Part shown: positions 44,550 to 53,592 of the stretch, in pieces
Layout of the letters: the number at the start of each line of letters is the position of its first letter
Position numbering within the stretch: the first letter of the stretch is position 1
NCBI GenBank assembly: GCA_958367245.1
Contig: CATXEA010000012.1
Location: 1 to 64,000, forward strand
Direction: 5' to 3'
Length of the DNA stretch: 64,000 bases
From: an uncultured Blautia sp.
GTDB taxonomy: Bacteria > Bacillota > Clostridia > Lachnospirales > Lachnospiraceae
Position numbers and translations under genes: made by a program
Notes under the pieces: generated by a model
The model's input: the letters and a program-made list of their open reading frames with translations, nothing else
Database searches by the model: none
Told to the model about the DNA's origin: nothing

Positions 44550-45828
44550 TATCCCTCTGAAGATTATGTCCCTGGCAGTTGCAGTCCTTGTGTGGCTGAT
44601 AGTTGTAAACATTGATAACCCGATGGAAACACAGTATTACACAGTGTCCAATGTGGAAATCGTCAATAAAGACTATATTGAATCTCCGGAAACAGGCGGA
44701 AAGATGTGTCTGCCTGAGGTGGATCAGGGAAGTATAAGGGTAGCGATTACTGCGCAGAGGAAGGTGCAGAGCAGGATCAGTTCTTCGGATATTACGGCAA
44801 CAGCAGACCTGCAGCAGGCAATAAGCCTTGATACAACACCGGTTATGGTGCCTATCACAGCAGCCTGTCCGGGAATTTCGGCGGAGGACATCAAGGTGAC
44901 GCCGCAGAATTTAAGCGTTTATCTGGATGATAAGGAAACACAGGAATTTGTTGTCAATGTGAGCAAGAGCGAATCGAAGCCTGCCAGAGACTATGAAGTG
45001 GGAACGCTTACCTCCAATCCGGAGAAAGTCAGGATTACAGGACCGAAGTCTCTAATGGGTAAAATAGATAGAGTAAGTGCTACTGTAAACGTGACAGGAA
45101 GAAGTCAGGATTTTTCACAGGATAAAATTCTGACCATTTATGACAGAAATCAGGATCCGCTGACAGATGCAGAAATGAATTCTCTGAGAATAGAGAATAA
45201 CGGAAAGGTAACCGTAACAGCGAAGCTGTGGAAGGTACGCAAGGATGTGAAGCTCACAGCGGGCTACATGGGCGAACCTGCGGACGGATATCAGGTAGGA
45301 ACAGTGAATACGCTTCCGGATACGATCAGTGTGGCAGGAAGTCAGGAGGCGCTGGATACGCTGGCGCAGAATAACAATGTGATTGAAATTCCCGGAGAAG
45401 AGGTAGATATTTCCGGGAAATCAAGAGACGCGGAGATTAAGGTGAGCCTTATCAATGTTCTTCCGGCAGGACTGAAGCTTGTAAGTGATTCCAGTGAGGA
45501 TGTGTGGGTAACCGTAAATATTCTTCCGTACGGCAGCGAGGCGTTTGATTTCCTCACGAAAGAAATTGAAGTGAAGAATAAACCGAAGGATCTGCAGATA
45601 GCTTTTGAGACTGCACAGATTGAAATTCGTATCAAGTCAGAGGATGACAATTTAGACAAGCTGGATGTGGAGAAGGATGTTAAGGTTTCCATTGACCTGA
45701 AAGGAAAGGAAGAAGGAAGCTATGAGGTTCCGGTAGACATTAAGCTGCCTGAAGGATATGAACTGGTGGACGAGGTTGTTACGGAAGTAGTGATTTCCGC
45801 AGGAACAGTTGTTGAGGAAGAGGAATAA
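44527..45828 (+). CDS. cdaR: CdaR/YbbR-domain regulator of CdaA
   Basis: This 433-residue protein has one N-terminal helix (IMSLAVAVLVWLIVVNI, residues 12-29) and an extracytoplasmic part made of about four YbbR repeats. The repeats are recognisable from segments such as VRITGPKSLMGKIDRVSATVNV and ISVAGSQEALDTLAQNN. In Bacillus the homologue binds CdaA and modulates its activity. The overlap with cdaA supports the same role. Confidence 0.93.
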   Translation: MKRKITDNIPLKIMSLAVAVLVWLIVVNIDNPMETQYYTVSNVEIVNKDYIESPETGGKMCLPEVDQGSIRVAITAQRKVQSRISSSDITATADLQQAISLDTTPVMVPITAACPGISAEDIKVTPQNLSVYLDDKETQEFVVNVSKSESKPARDYEVGTLTSNPEKVRITGPKSLMGKIDRVSATVNVTGRSQDFSQDKILTIYDRNQDPLTDAEMNSLRIENNGKVTVTAKLWKVRKDVKLTAGYMGEPADGYQVGTVNTLPDTISVAGSQEALDTLAQNNNVIEIPGEEVDISGKSRDAEIKVSLINVLPAGLKLVSDSSEDVWVTVNILPYGSEAFDFLTKEIEVKNKPKDLQIAFETAQIEIRIKSEDDNLDKLDVEKDVKVSIDLKGKEEGSYEVPVDIKLPEGYELVDEVVTEVVISAGTVVEEEE

Positions 45829-45875
45829 AAGCAGCAGACAGTTACGAAATTATACAGAACAGGGGTGTATAAAAG

Positions 45876-46139
45876 ATGATCAGACATAAGGTGACGATCA
45901 AGAATCCCACAGGGCTTCATCTGAGGCCGGCGGGGAATCTGTGTAAGGAGGCCATGAAGTATAAATGTTCGGTTTCGTTTATTTTTAATGGCAGCAGTTC
46001 AAATGCGAAAAGCGTCCTCAGTGTACTTGGAGCATGTGTGAAATGTGGAAATGAGATAGAACTTATCTGTGAGGGAGAAGATGAGGAAGAGGCTATGAAT
46101 GCCCTCGTAAATGCAGTTGAGAGCGGACTTGGGGAATGA
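45876..46139 (+). CDS. HPr family phosphocarrier protein
   Basis: This 87-residue protein has the HPr fold. The phosphorylatable histidine lies in PTGLHLRPAG (residue 15; most HPr have GLHARPA), and the regulatory serine lies in AKSVLSVLG near residue 46. Enzyme I is not adjacent. With both sites present it could act in sugar transport or as a Crh-like regulator. The region after the serine (LSVLGACVKCGNEIEL) departs from classic HPr, and the protein has four cysteines. It lies between cdaR and a cell-wall protein gene. Confidence 0.85.
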   Translation: MIRHKVTIKNPTGLHLRPAGNLCKEAMKYKCSVSFIFNGSSSNAKSVLSVLGACVKCGNEIELICEGEDEEEAMNALVNAVESGLGE

Positions 46140-46181
46140 AATGGTAAGATACAGGTGTAAATTTTTAAAGGAGGAGTTATT

Positions 46182-48851
46182 ATGCAAAGAAAATTTATTT
46201 CAGTTCTTCTCAGCATCTCGATGTGCCTGACTATGGTTTCACCGGCAGGCGCAGCGTCCTTTGGCTCTGAAAAGGAGACAGATGCAGCAGTAATGGCAGC
46301 AGGAGAAGAAGCAGGGTTTGATGAAGGTTCCGTACAGGAAGAGACGACGGAAGATGTTTCTGATATCTTTTCTGCAGGAGAAGAAGAGATTCCTGATTCA
46401 AATGCAGGGGAAGATGCATTTCAGGATACGGCTGTTCAGGAGAAACCTGCAGAACAGGATGAATTTCTTCCGGGAGTAATGGAGGAAGAAGTTCCTCAGG
46501 CAGAAGCAGGAGAGGCTATTCTTGTAGACGCGCAGGACTGGGAAAAGGACGGAGAGCATTTTAAGCTTCGCAGAACAGTATCCACTGTACAGAAACAGGC
46601 AGCAGCTCCCGCGCAGGAAGAGATCCCGGTGGATGCTGTGGAGGATGGAGAGGCAGCTTTTCTGTCAGGGGAAGAAATCCCGGCAGCAGACAACGCAGAA
46701 GGAATGGAAGCAGGAGAGGTTTTGGATACGGAAGCAGCTCCTCAGCCGGAGATGCCTGACGGAACAGAAGAAATACCGGACGCAGAGCCGCAGGAGCAGC
46801 CTCAGACAGGGGATGATTCTCAGGCAGAGGATAATTCCCAGACACAGGACAATCCTCAGACAGAGGAAGTTCCGCCTGCACAGACAACTTCCGGCTACTA
46901 TACAGAGGCAGATGGGATTCTCTGTATTTCCACAGAATATAAAAATACGGTACATAACGGCTACTACCTTTTTGATGAGAACGGTTACCTTGTAACAGGA
47001 CAGAAAGAGGTAAAGAGCGGAACTCTCGGACAGACAGAGGATACGGAATTCTGGTTCAGAGACGCTGCCAATGCGACGGTTTATCCGGAATTTGAAGGAG
47101 AGGAAATCAATCCATACTCTTCCAGTTTGGGACAGCAGATCAGAGATGACTGGGCATGGACAGGAAGCGCCTTCCGTCATTATGACAAGGACGGCAGATA
47201 TATGACCGTTTCTCAGGTAGATGCTCTTTATAAACAGGAGGGCAGATATACAGGTTATTATAAGATTGGAAATGATTACTATTGTCTGAAAGAAGACGGA
47301 ACACCGAGAACAGGGGAGATTACTCTGAAGGCAGGTTCCTCTTCTGCGAAATATTATTTCCAGCCTGCAGCAACAGAAGGTGAGATTCCGGGCAAAATGT
47401 ATTATAAAGGCTGGTTCACCCATAAAACATCAAAGGGCGACAGATGGGTATATTATAATCAGGGCGTCACAAATCCGAAGGATATCGGTAAAGCGCTTGA
47501 ACGCGGAATTATCGCAACCCGTCTGGATATTGATAAAATGGGAAATTATACCTATCTTATTGACCAGGACGGATATATTATCAAGAGCGCCATGAAAAAG
47601 GCGGCAAACGGCGCATACTACTGTACAGACTCCAGAGGAGTTATCTACAGAGACAGACTTGTAAAGTATAAGGATTACAGATACTATTTCAATTCTGACG
47701 GTAAGCGTGCAACATGGAAAAATATGTGGCACGTATGTAAAGGCGCCGGAAACAGATACTATTATTTCGGTTCATCCGCAGGACGCGTACAGGAGAAGAA
47801 GGGATGGCAGAAGGTTCCCAACTCTAAGGGTAAATTCTCGGGATGGTTCTATTTCCCGTCTTCCGGAAACCATTACATCAATAAGCTTACCTCTTCCGGA
47901 TACTACTTCACAAGCAAGGGGAAACTTGCAGGCGGAATTCAGGAGATTAACGGTAAGAAATACCTGTTCGCTGTATCCGATGAAAAGACACACCGCGGTA
48001 AAATGTACAAGAGCACTCTGGTTCGTTACAGAAACAGATGGTACTATGCAGATGCCGACGGCGTTCTGAAAAAGAGCGGATGGAAAAAAATCAGCGGCAA
48101 TTACTACTACTTTGACGATTACAAAGCAGTGACAAAGAAGTTCATCAAGAAAAACGGCGTAAATGGTTATCTGGATGCAAACGGTAAATTTACACAGGGC
48201 TGGGTAATTGTGAGCAATGCGAAGAATCAGGTGAAATACATCAACCCGGACGGGGATGATTTCGTTAAGAACGGAAGCAAATGGATAGATGGTCTTCTGT
48301 ATTACTTTGACAAGAACGGATACAGAATCAACGACCTTACAAACATCTATAAACAGCCGTATTATTACAAAGTAGACCGTGTCAACGGTGTAATGACAGT
48401 TTACAATGCTGCGAAGACAGTTCCCGTGAAATCAATCCGTGTATCAGTAGGACTTCCGGGCACACCGACACCGCTGGGAGGACCTTATAATCTGACTCCG
48501 TACGGCAGATGGCAGGCTCTCATGGGACCGTCATGGGGACAGTACGGAACTCATGTAGACGGCGCCGGACAGGGCGGAATCTTCGTACATTCTGTAGCCT
48601 GCCCGCAGGCAAACCATTATAACCTTCCGTCAGGCGCATATAATATGCTTGGCAGACCGGCATCCCACGGATGTATCCGCGCCTGTGTAGCAGATGCGAA
48701 ATGGGTATATGAGCACAGCAGAGGCGGTAAATTATATGTATTCGACGGCAAGGCAAACAGCAACGAAGCCATGAAAGGACCTCTTGGAAGAAGAGCTCTC
48801 GTTCCGTTGAAGTATCCATATAACTTTGACCCGACAGACCCGGCAATCTAA
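46182..48851 (+). CDS. Secreted L,D-transpeptidase with glucan-binding repeats
   Basis: This is an 889-residue exported protein. A signal peptide ends near residue 25 (SPAGAASFG). It is followed by about 200 residues rich in Glu, Ala, Pro and Gln, then many aromatic- and glycine-rich repeats of the choline/glucan-binding type (patterns such as GYYLFDENGYLVTG, YYFNSDGKR, YYFDKNGYR) to about residue 725. The C-terminal YkuD domain has the catalytic motif SHGCIR. The enzyme should form 3-3 cross-links or attach molecules in peptidoglycan, while the repeats hold it on the cell-wall glycan. AAAGGAGG precedes the start. A strong terminator follows. Confidence 0.92.
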   Translation: MQRKFISVLLSISMCLTMVSPAGAASFGSEKETDAAVMAAGEEAGFDEGSVQEETTEDVSDIFSAGEEEIPDSNAGEDAFQDTAVQEKPAEQDEFLPGVMEEEVPQAEAGEAILVDAQDWEKDGEHFKLRRTVSTVQKQAAAPAQEEIPVDAVEDGEAAFLSGEEIPAADNAEGMEAGEVLDTEAAPQPEMPDGTEEIPDAEPQEQPQTGDDSQAEDNSQTQDNPQTEEVPPAQTTSGYYTEADGILCISTEYKNTVHNGYYLFDENGYLVTGQKEVKSGTLGQTEDTEFWFRDAANATVYPEFEGEEINPYSSSLGQQIRDDWAWTGSAFRHYDKDGRYMTVSQVDALYKQEGRYTGYYKIGNDYYCLKEDGTPRTGEITLKAGSSSAKYYFQPAATEGEIPGKMYYKGWFTHKTSKGDRWVYYNQGVTNPKDIGKALERGIIATRLDIDKMGNYTYLIDQDGYIIKSAMKKAANGAYYCTDSRGVIYRDRLVKYKDYRYYFNSDGKRATWKNMWHVCKGAGNRYYYFGSSAGRVQEKKGWQKVPNSKGKFSGWFYFPSSGNHYINKLTSSGYYFTSKGKLAGGIQEINGKKYLFAVSDEKTHRGKMYKSTLVRYRNRWYYADADGVLKKSGWKKISGNYYYFDDYKAVTKKFIKKNGVNGYLDANGKFTQGWVIVSNAKNQVKYINPDGDDFVKNGSKWIDGLLYYFDKNGYRINDLTNIYKQPYYYKVDRVNGVMTVYNAAKTVPVKSIRVSVGLPGTPTPLGGPYNLTPYGRWQALMGPSWGQYGTHVDGAGQGGIFVHSVACPQANHYNLPSGAYNMLGRPASHGCIRACVADAKWVYEHSRGGKLYVFDGKANSNEAMKGPLGRRALVPLKYPYNFDPTDPAI

Positions 48852-48863
48852 ATTCATAAGCAA

Positions 48864-48909
48864 GGCAGTGTTTCAGGAGCAGAGGGCTCCCGGAAACACT
48901 GCCTTTTTT
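48864..48909 (+). terminator. Terminator after the L,D-transpeptidase gene
   Basis: GGCAGTGTTTC pairs with GGAAACACTGCC across an inner GGAGC/GCTCC stem, followed by T6. Confidence 0.88.
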
Positions 48910-48911
48910 AC

Positions 48912-48940
48912 TTGATATTTGAGAAAGGGATGTGTATAAT
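48912..48940 (+). promoter_or_regulatory. Promoter of the GH25 gene
   Basis: TTGATA (48912-48917), a 17-base spacer and TATAAT (48935-48940). Confidence 0.7.
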
Positions 48941-49031
48941 AAAATGTAATATAATTGTAACTTATTTTAAAATTGCCGTATTCTGCTCAGAAACGGGACA
49001 GAGTATAAAGACAAAGGGGATAAGATTGAAA

Positions 49032-50411
49032 ATGGGAAATTTCAAAAAATGGATAGCAGCGGCTCTGGCTGCTGCAATTGTAAGTACAGCAGGTTTCACA
49101 GCGCCGGTTTCAGCGCAGTCATCGGGATATCAGAGATGGGACACAGTGGCGGAGGAAGAACGAGTTCCTGCAGCTTTTGCGAAGGATAAGGAGGAAAATA
49201 AGAAAGCAGACCCCAAGGCATGGAAAAAAATCAACGGTGTCTGTTACAATGGAAGCGGAAAGAAAATTCCGGGGGCGATTACCAGAGGAATCGACGTATC
49301 AGAATGGCAGGGCAGGCCAAATTGGAAAAAAGTAAAAAAATCTGACGTAGATTTTGCTTTTATACGTATTTCCTACGGGACGGGACACATGGATAAATCC
49401 TACGATTATAATATGCTTCAGGCAGAAGAGGCAGGAGTTCCGGTGGGAACCTATGTCTACAGTCTGGCAACCACCACAGATCAGGCTCTGGAGGAGGCGA
49501 AGCTTGCCATCGAAAAAATGGATGGATACAAGGTATCCTATCCGGTTGTATTTGATTTGGAAGATTCCAAAATGGAAGGACTTACAAGGAAGCAGGTTTC
49601 AAACCTTGCAAAAACCTTCTGTGAGGAAGTAAAAAAAGCAGGTTATTATCCTATGGTATACTGTAATACCAATTGGTATGACAATGAGGTAGACTGGGAA
49701 ATTCTTGGAGAATACGATGTATGGCTTGCAAAATACGGGGACAGGATTCAGGCGCCCTCCCACGAAGATTATGATTATACAATCTGGCAGTGTACAGACG
49801 GATACGGAGGCGGTACCTTAAATCCAACGAAGGGGCTGATTGACGGCATTGATGACAATGTAGATCTGAATTTCGGGTTTGTAGATTATACGAAGATTAT
49901 TACGCCGAGGAAATATACGGCGTCCGGCTATAAACCGTCCATCCACCCGTCAATTGATATTGACGGGAATAAATGGGGTTCTATAAACGGCTGGAGAAAA
50001 GAAAACGGAAAGACCTACTATTATGTAAATAATAAAAAAGTTACGGGCGTTAAAAAAATCGACGGGAAATATTATCGCTTTAGTACAAAAACAGGCGCTA
50101 TGTATACAAATCGCAGAATTGTAGATACAAAAGGAAATATCTGTTATTATGGCGCAGATGGCGCGCGCTATGCGGACGGGTTCCACAAAGTAAAGATTAA
50201 CGGAAAAATGAAGACCTTTTATTTCAGCAAATCAGGAATTGCAAAGAAAGGCTGGGCAACGATTAACGGTAAAAAATACTACTTCTATAAAGGAACTGCT
50301 GCAAATTCCGGAACAAGAGCAGAAAATATTACCCTTACAAGCTCAAAAAATGTTGTTTCTGTTTTTGACAAAAACGGCGTCTGTATCAAACAGTACAAAA
50401 AGAAAAAATGA
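49032..50411 (+). CDS. Secreted GH25 lysozyme with glucan-binding repeats
   Basis: This 459-residue exported muramidase has a signal peptide to about residue 29 (FTAPVSAQS). A GH25 domain (about residues 80-285) begins GIDVSEWQGRPNW and carries the DxE catalytic pair in VVFDLEDS. Three or four C-terminal glucan/choline-binding-type repeats follow (TYYYVNNKKVTG, CYYGADGARYADG, KYYFYKG). The start could be this ATG or the TTG at 49026, which is better spaced from GGGG. The same repeat type in the neighbouring L,D-transpeptidase suggests that both bind the same wall glycan. Confidence 0.92.
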   Translation: MGNFKKWIAAALAAAIVSTAGFTAPVSAQSSGYQRWDTVAEEERVPAAFAKDKEENKKADPKAWKKINGVCYNGSGKKIPGAITRGIDVSEWQGRPNWKKVKKSDVDFAFIRISYGTGHMDKSYDYNMLQAEEAGVPVGTYVYSLATTTDQALEEAKLAIEKMDGYKVSYPVVFDLEDSKMEGLTRKQVSNLAKTFCEEVKKAGYYPMVYCNTNWYDNEVDWEILGEYDVWLAKYGDRIQAPSHEDYDYTIWQCTDGYGGGTLNPTKGLIDGIDDNVDLNFGFVDYTKIITPRKYTASGYKPSIHPSIDIDGNKWGSINGWRKENGKTYYYVNNKKVTGVKKIDGKYYRFSTKTGAMYTNRRIVDTKGNICYYGADGARYADGFHKVKINGKMKTFYFSKSGIAKKGWATINGKKYYFYKGTAANSGTRAENITLTSSKNVVSVFDKNGVCIKQYKKKK

Positions 50412-50528
50412 AACGCTTCCGCAGGAGATAAGTTTTGGCGAAAATATACATTGAATTTACAGTGTGATTGTGAGAAAATAATAAGGATACGGAACTAAAT
50501 TCATTATAACAAAATACAGAGGATATAA

Positions 50529-51659
50529 ATGATTGATTTTAACAGACCTGCGTTTGTGGGGAAAGAAATGGATTATATCATGGATGCCGTAAATCGCGGA
50601 ATGCTCTGCGGAGACGGGATTTATACGAAGAAGTGCTCCAGATGGATGGAGGAAAGATTTCAGGTAAAGCATACTCTGCTTACAACCTCCTGCACCCATG
50701 CTCTGGAGATGGCAGCGTATCTGGCTGAAATTGAGGATGGAGACGAGGTAATCATGCCGTCCTATACGTTTGTTTCTACGGCAGATGCTTTTGTGCTCCG
50801 TGGTGCGAAGATTGTATTTGTGGATATCAGACCGGATACAATGAATATAGATGAACAGCTTATTGAACAGGCAATTACGCCCAGAACGAAAGCAATCGTA
50901 CCTGTTCATTACGCGGGAGTTGCCTGCGAAATGGATACGATTATGAAGCTTGCCCTGAAGTATAATCTGAAGGTTATAGAAGATGCGGCTCAGGGTGTGG
51001 ATGCTTCTTATAAGGGCAGGGCTCTTGGAACAATCGGTGATTTCGGCTGTTACAGCTTCCATGAGACGAAGAACTATACCATGGGAGAAGGAGGCGCGCT
51101 TCTTTTTCAGAAGGAAGAATATCTGGAAAAGGCGGAAATTCTCCGTGAAAAGGGAACAGACAGAAGTAAGTTTTTCAGAGGACAGGTGGATAAGTACCGC
51201 TGGATGGACTACGGCTCTTCCTATCTTCCAAGCGAGCTGAATGCGGCTTACCTCTATGCGCAGTTGGAAGAATCGGACAGAATCAGCAGTAAGCGTATGG
51301 AAATATATAATTATTATCACAGGAATCTGAAGGGACTGGCTGAGGAAGGAAAGATAGAACAGCCTTTTGTTCCGGACGGGTGTACGCATAATGCGCATAT
51401 GTACTATCTGAAGGTAAGGGATATGGAAGTCCGTACAAGACTGCTCAGATACCTTCGGGAAAATGGAATCAACAGCGTATTTCATTATGTACCGCTTCAT
51501 TCTTCTCCTGCAGGACTCAGGTTCGGCAGATTTGCGGGAGAAGATGTATATACGACCAGAGAGAGCGAGCGTCTGTTAAGACTGCCTATGTTTTATAATC
51601 TGGATATGGAACAGGTTAAGAGAATTGTCGATGTACTTGCTGCGTTTGAAGAATTTTAA
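50529..51659 (+). CDS. RffA/WecE-type dTDP-4-amino-4,6-dideoxygalactose transaminase
   Basis: This 376-residue PLP-dependent DegT/DnrJ/EryC1-type aminotransferase has the Schiff-base lysine in SFHETKNYTMGEGGAL, an upstream VIEDAAQGVDASYKG, and the RffA/WecE-like SYTFVSTADAFVLRGAKIVF. Enzymes of this branch aminate dTDP-4-keto-6-deoxyglucose at C4. That would put a 4-amino-4,6-dideoxy sugar into a surface glycan. The 117 bases upstream hold no terminator or clear promoter. It opens the polysaccharide cluster. Confidence 0.88.
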   Translation: MIDFNRPAFVGKEMDYIMDAVNRGMLCGDGIYTKKCSRWMEERFQVKHTLLTTSCTHALEMAAYLAEIEDGDEVIMPSYTFVSTADAFVLRGAKIVFVDIRPDTMNIDEQLIEQAITPRTKAIVPVHYAGVACEMDTIMKLALKYNLKVIEDAAQGVDASYKGRALGTIGDFGCYSFHETKNYTMGEGGALLFQKEEYLEKAEILREKGTDRSKFFRGQVDKYRWMDYGSSYLPSELNAAYLYAQLEESDRISSKRMEIYNYYHRNLKGLAEEGKIEQPFVPDGCTHNAHMYYLKVRDMEVRTRLLRYLRENGINSVFHYVPLHSSPAGLRFGRFAGEDVYTTRESERLLRLPMFYNLDMEQVKRIVDVLAAFEEF

Positions 51660-51674
51660 TTACGGGAGAATGAT

Positions 51675-52937
51675 ATGAAAAAATGGAAAAAAGTACTCTG
51701 CTCAGTGATAGCAGGAATCATGGTGGCTGCCCTGCCTGTACAGGCGGCAGTTGTGGATCAGGAAATAAAGGCTGCGATTGAGACGAACGATATACCGCCG
51801 TGGCCGAAAGCCTCTGATTTGATGGCGGAAAGCGGTCTTCTCATGGAATTTTCCACAGGAACTGTTATTTACAGCAAAGGAGGAGATCAGCGTATTTCTC
51901 CAACCGGTATCACGAAGCTGATGACAATTCTGCTGGCAGTTGAGAATTCTGCCCTCACAGATCAGGTTACTTTTGCAGATACGTGTCTTGCCAAGGCAGA
52001 TCCGGAAAGTAATCTGGGGCTTATGGCAGGGGAAACACTGACTATGGAGCAGTGTCTGAAGATTATGGTATTGGATAAGGCGTATGAGGTTGCAGCTCAG
52101 GTTGCCGAAAATCTGGGACCGTCTGAGGCGCAGTTTGTTGCAAAAATGAACGAGAGAGCGAAGGAGATTGGCTGTGAAAATACGAATTTTACCAATGCAG
52201 GTGGAATTTCCGACCCGAATCAGTATACGACAGCCAGAGATATGACCAAAATTTTCCGTGAGGGCTTAAAGAACAAAATGTTCCGAAAAATAATAAGGAC
52301 ATCGAAGCTCACGGTAGGGCCTACGAATCTCAACGGCATGGAACGGTCACTGCCAACCTATCATCCAATTCGCTCCAAACATTCGAGCCTTTTTGACCCG
52401 GATTGCATGGGAGGTTTATTTTCTGTTTCTCAGGATGCGGGAAGCAGTCTTGCTACGGCAGTAAAAAAGAATGGAGTTATCTATATCTCGGTGGTACTGA
52501 ACGATGTGGACATCAATCAGGCAGGAGTAGATACTCAGTATCTTATGAAATATGGATATGAGAATTTCCAGAAGATTTCAGTAGAGGGAGGAAGCGTGGT
52601 AATTCCCAACGGAATGTCAGTGGCAGACCTTCAGATAAGCGAACGGAAATCAGGAGATAAGGTGCGCCAGTTTTATGCTGTGGATAATTACAGAGTAGGA
52701 CGCGGAGTGAAGCAGGCAGCAGTTCCGGCTCCGGAGGTACGCTCTGACGAGCAGATCACTGAGGGACAGACAGAGGGAACGAAACAGACTCCTGTGGAGG
52801 AAGCGAAAGAAAACGGACTTTCCGATACAGCAAAAATGCTTCTCGGCGTCATGGCAGTCATGGTACTTATCCTTATCATTCTCTGCATTCTTCTGGCGAT
52901 TAAAGACCATAAAGAAAGCCGATATTACGAAGATTAG
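51675..52937 (+). CDS. D,D-carboxypeptidase-fold protein lacking catalytic motifs (pseudoenzyme)
   Basis: This 420-residue exported protein has the DacF/PBP5-type fold, a signal peptide to about residue 25 and a C-terminal membrane helix (about residues 388-410). All three motifs of the family are lost. The SxxK serine position is glycine (G78-I-T-K81). The SxN position reads K135-A-Y. The KTG position reads L-F-S near residue 248. General fold segments survive (KLMTILLAVENS, GETLTMEQCLKIMV, NFTNAGGISDPNQYTTARDM). The frame is intact over full length, so it is not a decayed gene but probably a binding or regulatory protein. It lies 15 bases after the aminotransferase gene. Confidence 0.85.
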   Translation: MKKWKKVLCSVIAGIMVAALPVQAAVVDQEIKAAIETNDIPPWPKASDLMAESGLLMEFSTGTVIYSKGGDQRISPTGITKLMTILLAVENSALTDQVTFADTCLAKADPESNLGLMAGETLTMEQCLKIMVLDKAYEVAAQVAENLGPSEAQFVAKMNERAKEIGCENTNFTNAGGISDPNQYTTARDMTKIFREGLKNKMFRKIIRTSKLTVGPTNLNGMERSLPTYHPIRSKHSSLFDPDCMGGLFSVSQDAGSSLATAVKKNGVIYISVVLNDVDINQAGVDTQYLMKYGYENFQKISVEGGSVVIPNGMSVADLQISERKSGDKVRQFYAVDNYRVGRGVKQAAVPAPEVRSDEQITEGQTEGTKQTPVEEAKENGLSDTAKMLLGVMAVMVLILIILCILLAIKDHKESRYYED

Positions 52938-52993
52938 AGGGAATTACGGCAAAGAGATTCCCGAAGAGATTATATAGAAAAGAGGAAAATAAA

Positions 52994-53554
52994 ATGGGAA
53001 AAATTACGGTAACACAGTGCGGTGATATCAAAGGTTTAAAAGTAGTAGAACCGGCAGTTTTTGGGGATGAACGCGGTTATTTCATGGAAACCTACAATTA
53101 CAATGATTTTAAGGAAGCGGGAATTGACGTACAGTTCGTACAGGACAACCAGTCCAGCTCCAGAAGAGGCGTTCTCCGCGGACTCCATTTCCAGATCAAT
53201 TACCCTCAGGATAAGCTGGTGCGCGTGGTAAGCGGCGAGGTTTTTGATGTGGCAGTTGACCTTCGCAAGGATTCAGAAACCTACGGCAAATGGTACGGCG
53301 TGATTCTTTCCGCAGAAAATAAAAAACAGTTTTTTATCCCAAAGGGATTTGCGCACGGATTTCTGGTGCTTTCCGACAATGCGGAATTTGCATATAAGTG
53401 CTCTGACTTTTATCATCCAAACGATGAGGGCGGTCTTATCTGGAATGACCCGGAGATTGGTGTAGAGTGGCCTGTTCAGGAGGGCGTAGAGCTTATATTT
53501 TCTGAGAAAGACCAGAAATGGGGAAGCTTTGCCCAGTACAACAGCGAAAAATAA
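52994..53554 (+). CDS. rfbC: dTDP-4-dehydrorhamnose 3,5-epimerase
   Basis: This 186-residue cupin-fold enzyme makes the L-configuration of dTDP-rhamnose. The catalytic histidine and surroundings are seen in RRGVLRGLHFQ. FDVAVDLRKDSETYGKW and FIPKGFAHGFLVLSD are also typical. The other dTDP-rhamnose genes (rfbA, rfbB, rfbD) are not in the window. It directly precedes the polysaccharide ABC exporter genes. Confidence 0.96.
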   Translation: MGKITVTQCGDIKGLKVVEPAVFGDERGYFMETYNYNDFKEAGIDVQFVQDNQSSSRRGVLRGLHFQINYPQDKLVRVVSGEVFDVAVDLRKDSETYGKWYGVILSAENKKQFFIPKGFAHGFLVLSDNAEFAYKCSDFYHPNDEGGLIWNDPEIGVEWPVQEGVELIFSEKDQKWGSFAQYNSEK

Positions 53555-53592
53555 TTACGCTGTCAGAATAATAGATAAAAAGGACTTTTTGA

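Noticed and set aside
46300..46900. Possible tandem repeat or CRISPR-like array in the Glu/Gln-rich coding part
   Set aside because: The similarity is only low-complexity codon usage for Glu, Ala, Pro and Gln in the linker of the L,D-transpeptidase; there are no regular repeats or spacers.
50457..51500. 347-codon open frame on the minus strand
   Set aside because: It is antisense to the aminotransferase gene with clear PLP motifs; its translation is cysteine-, histidine- and serine-rich without domain pattern.
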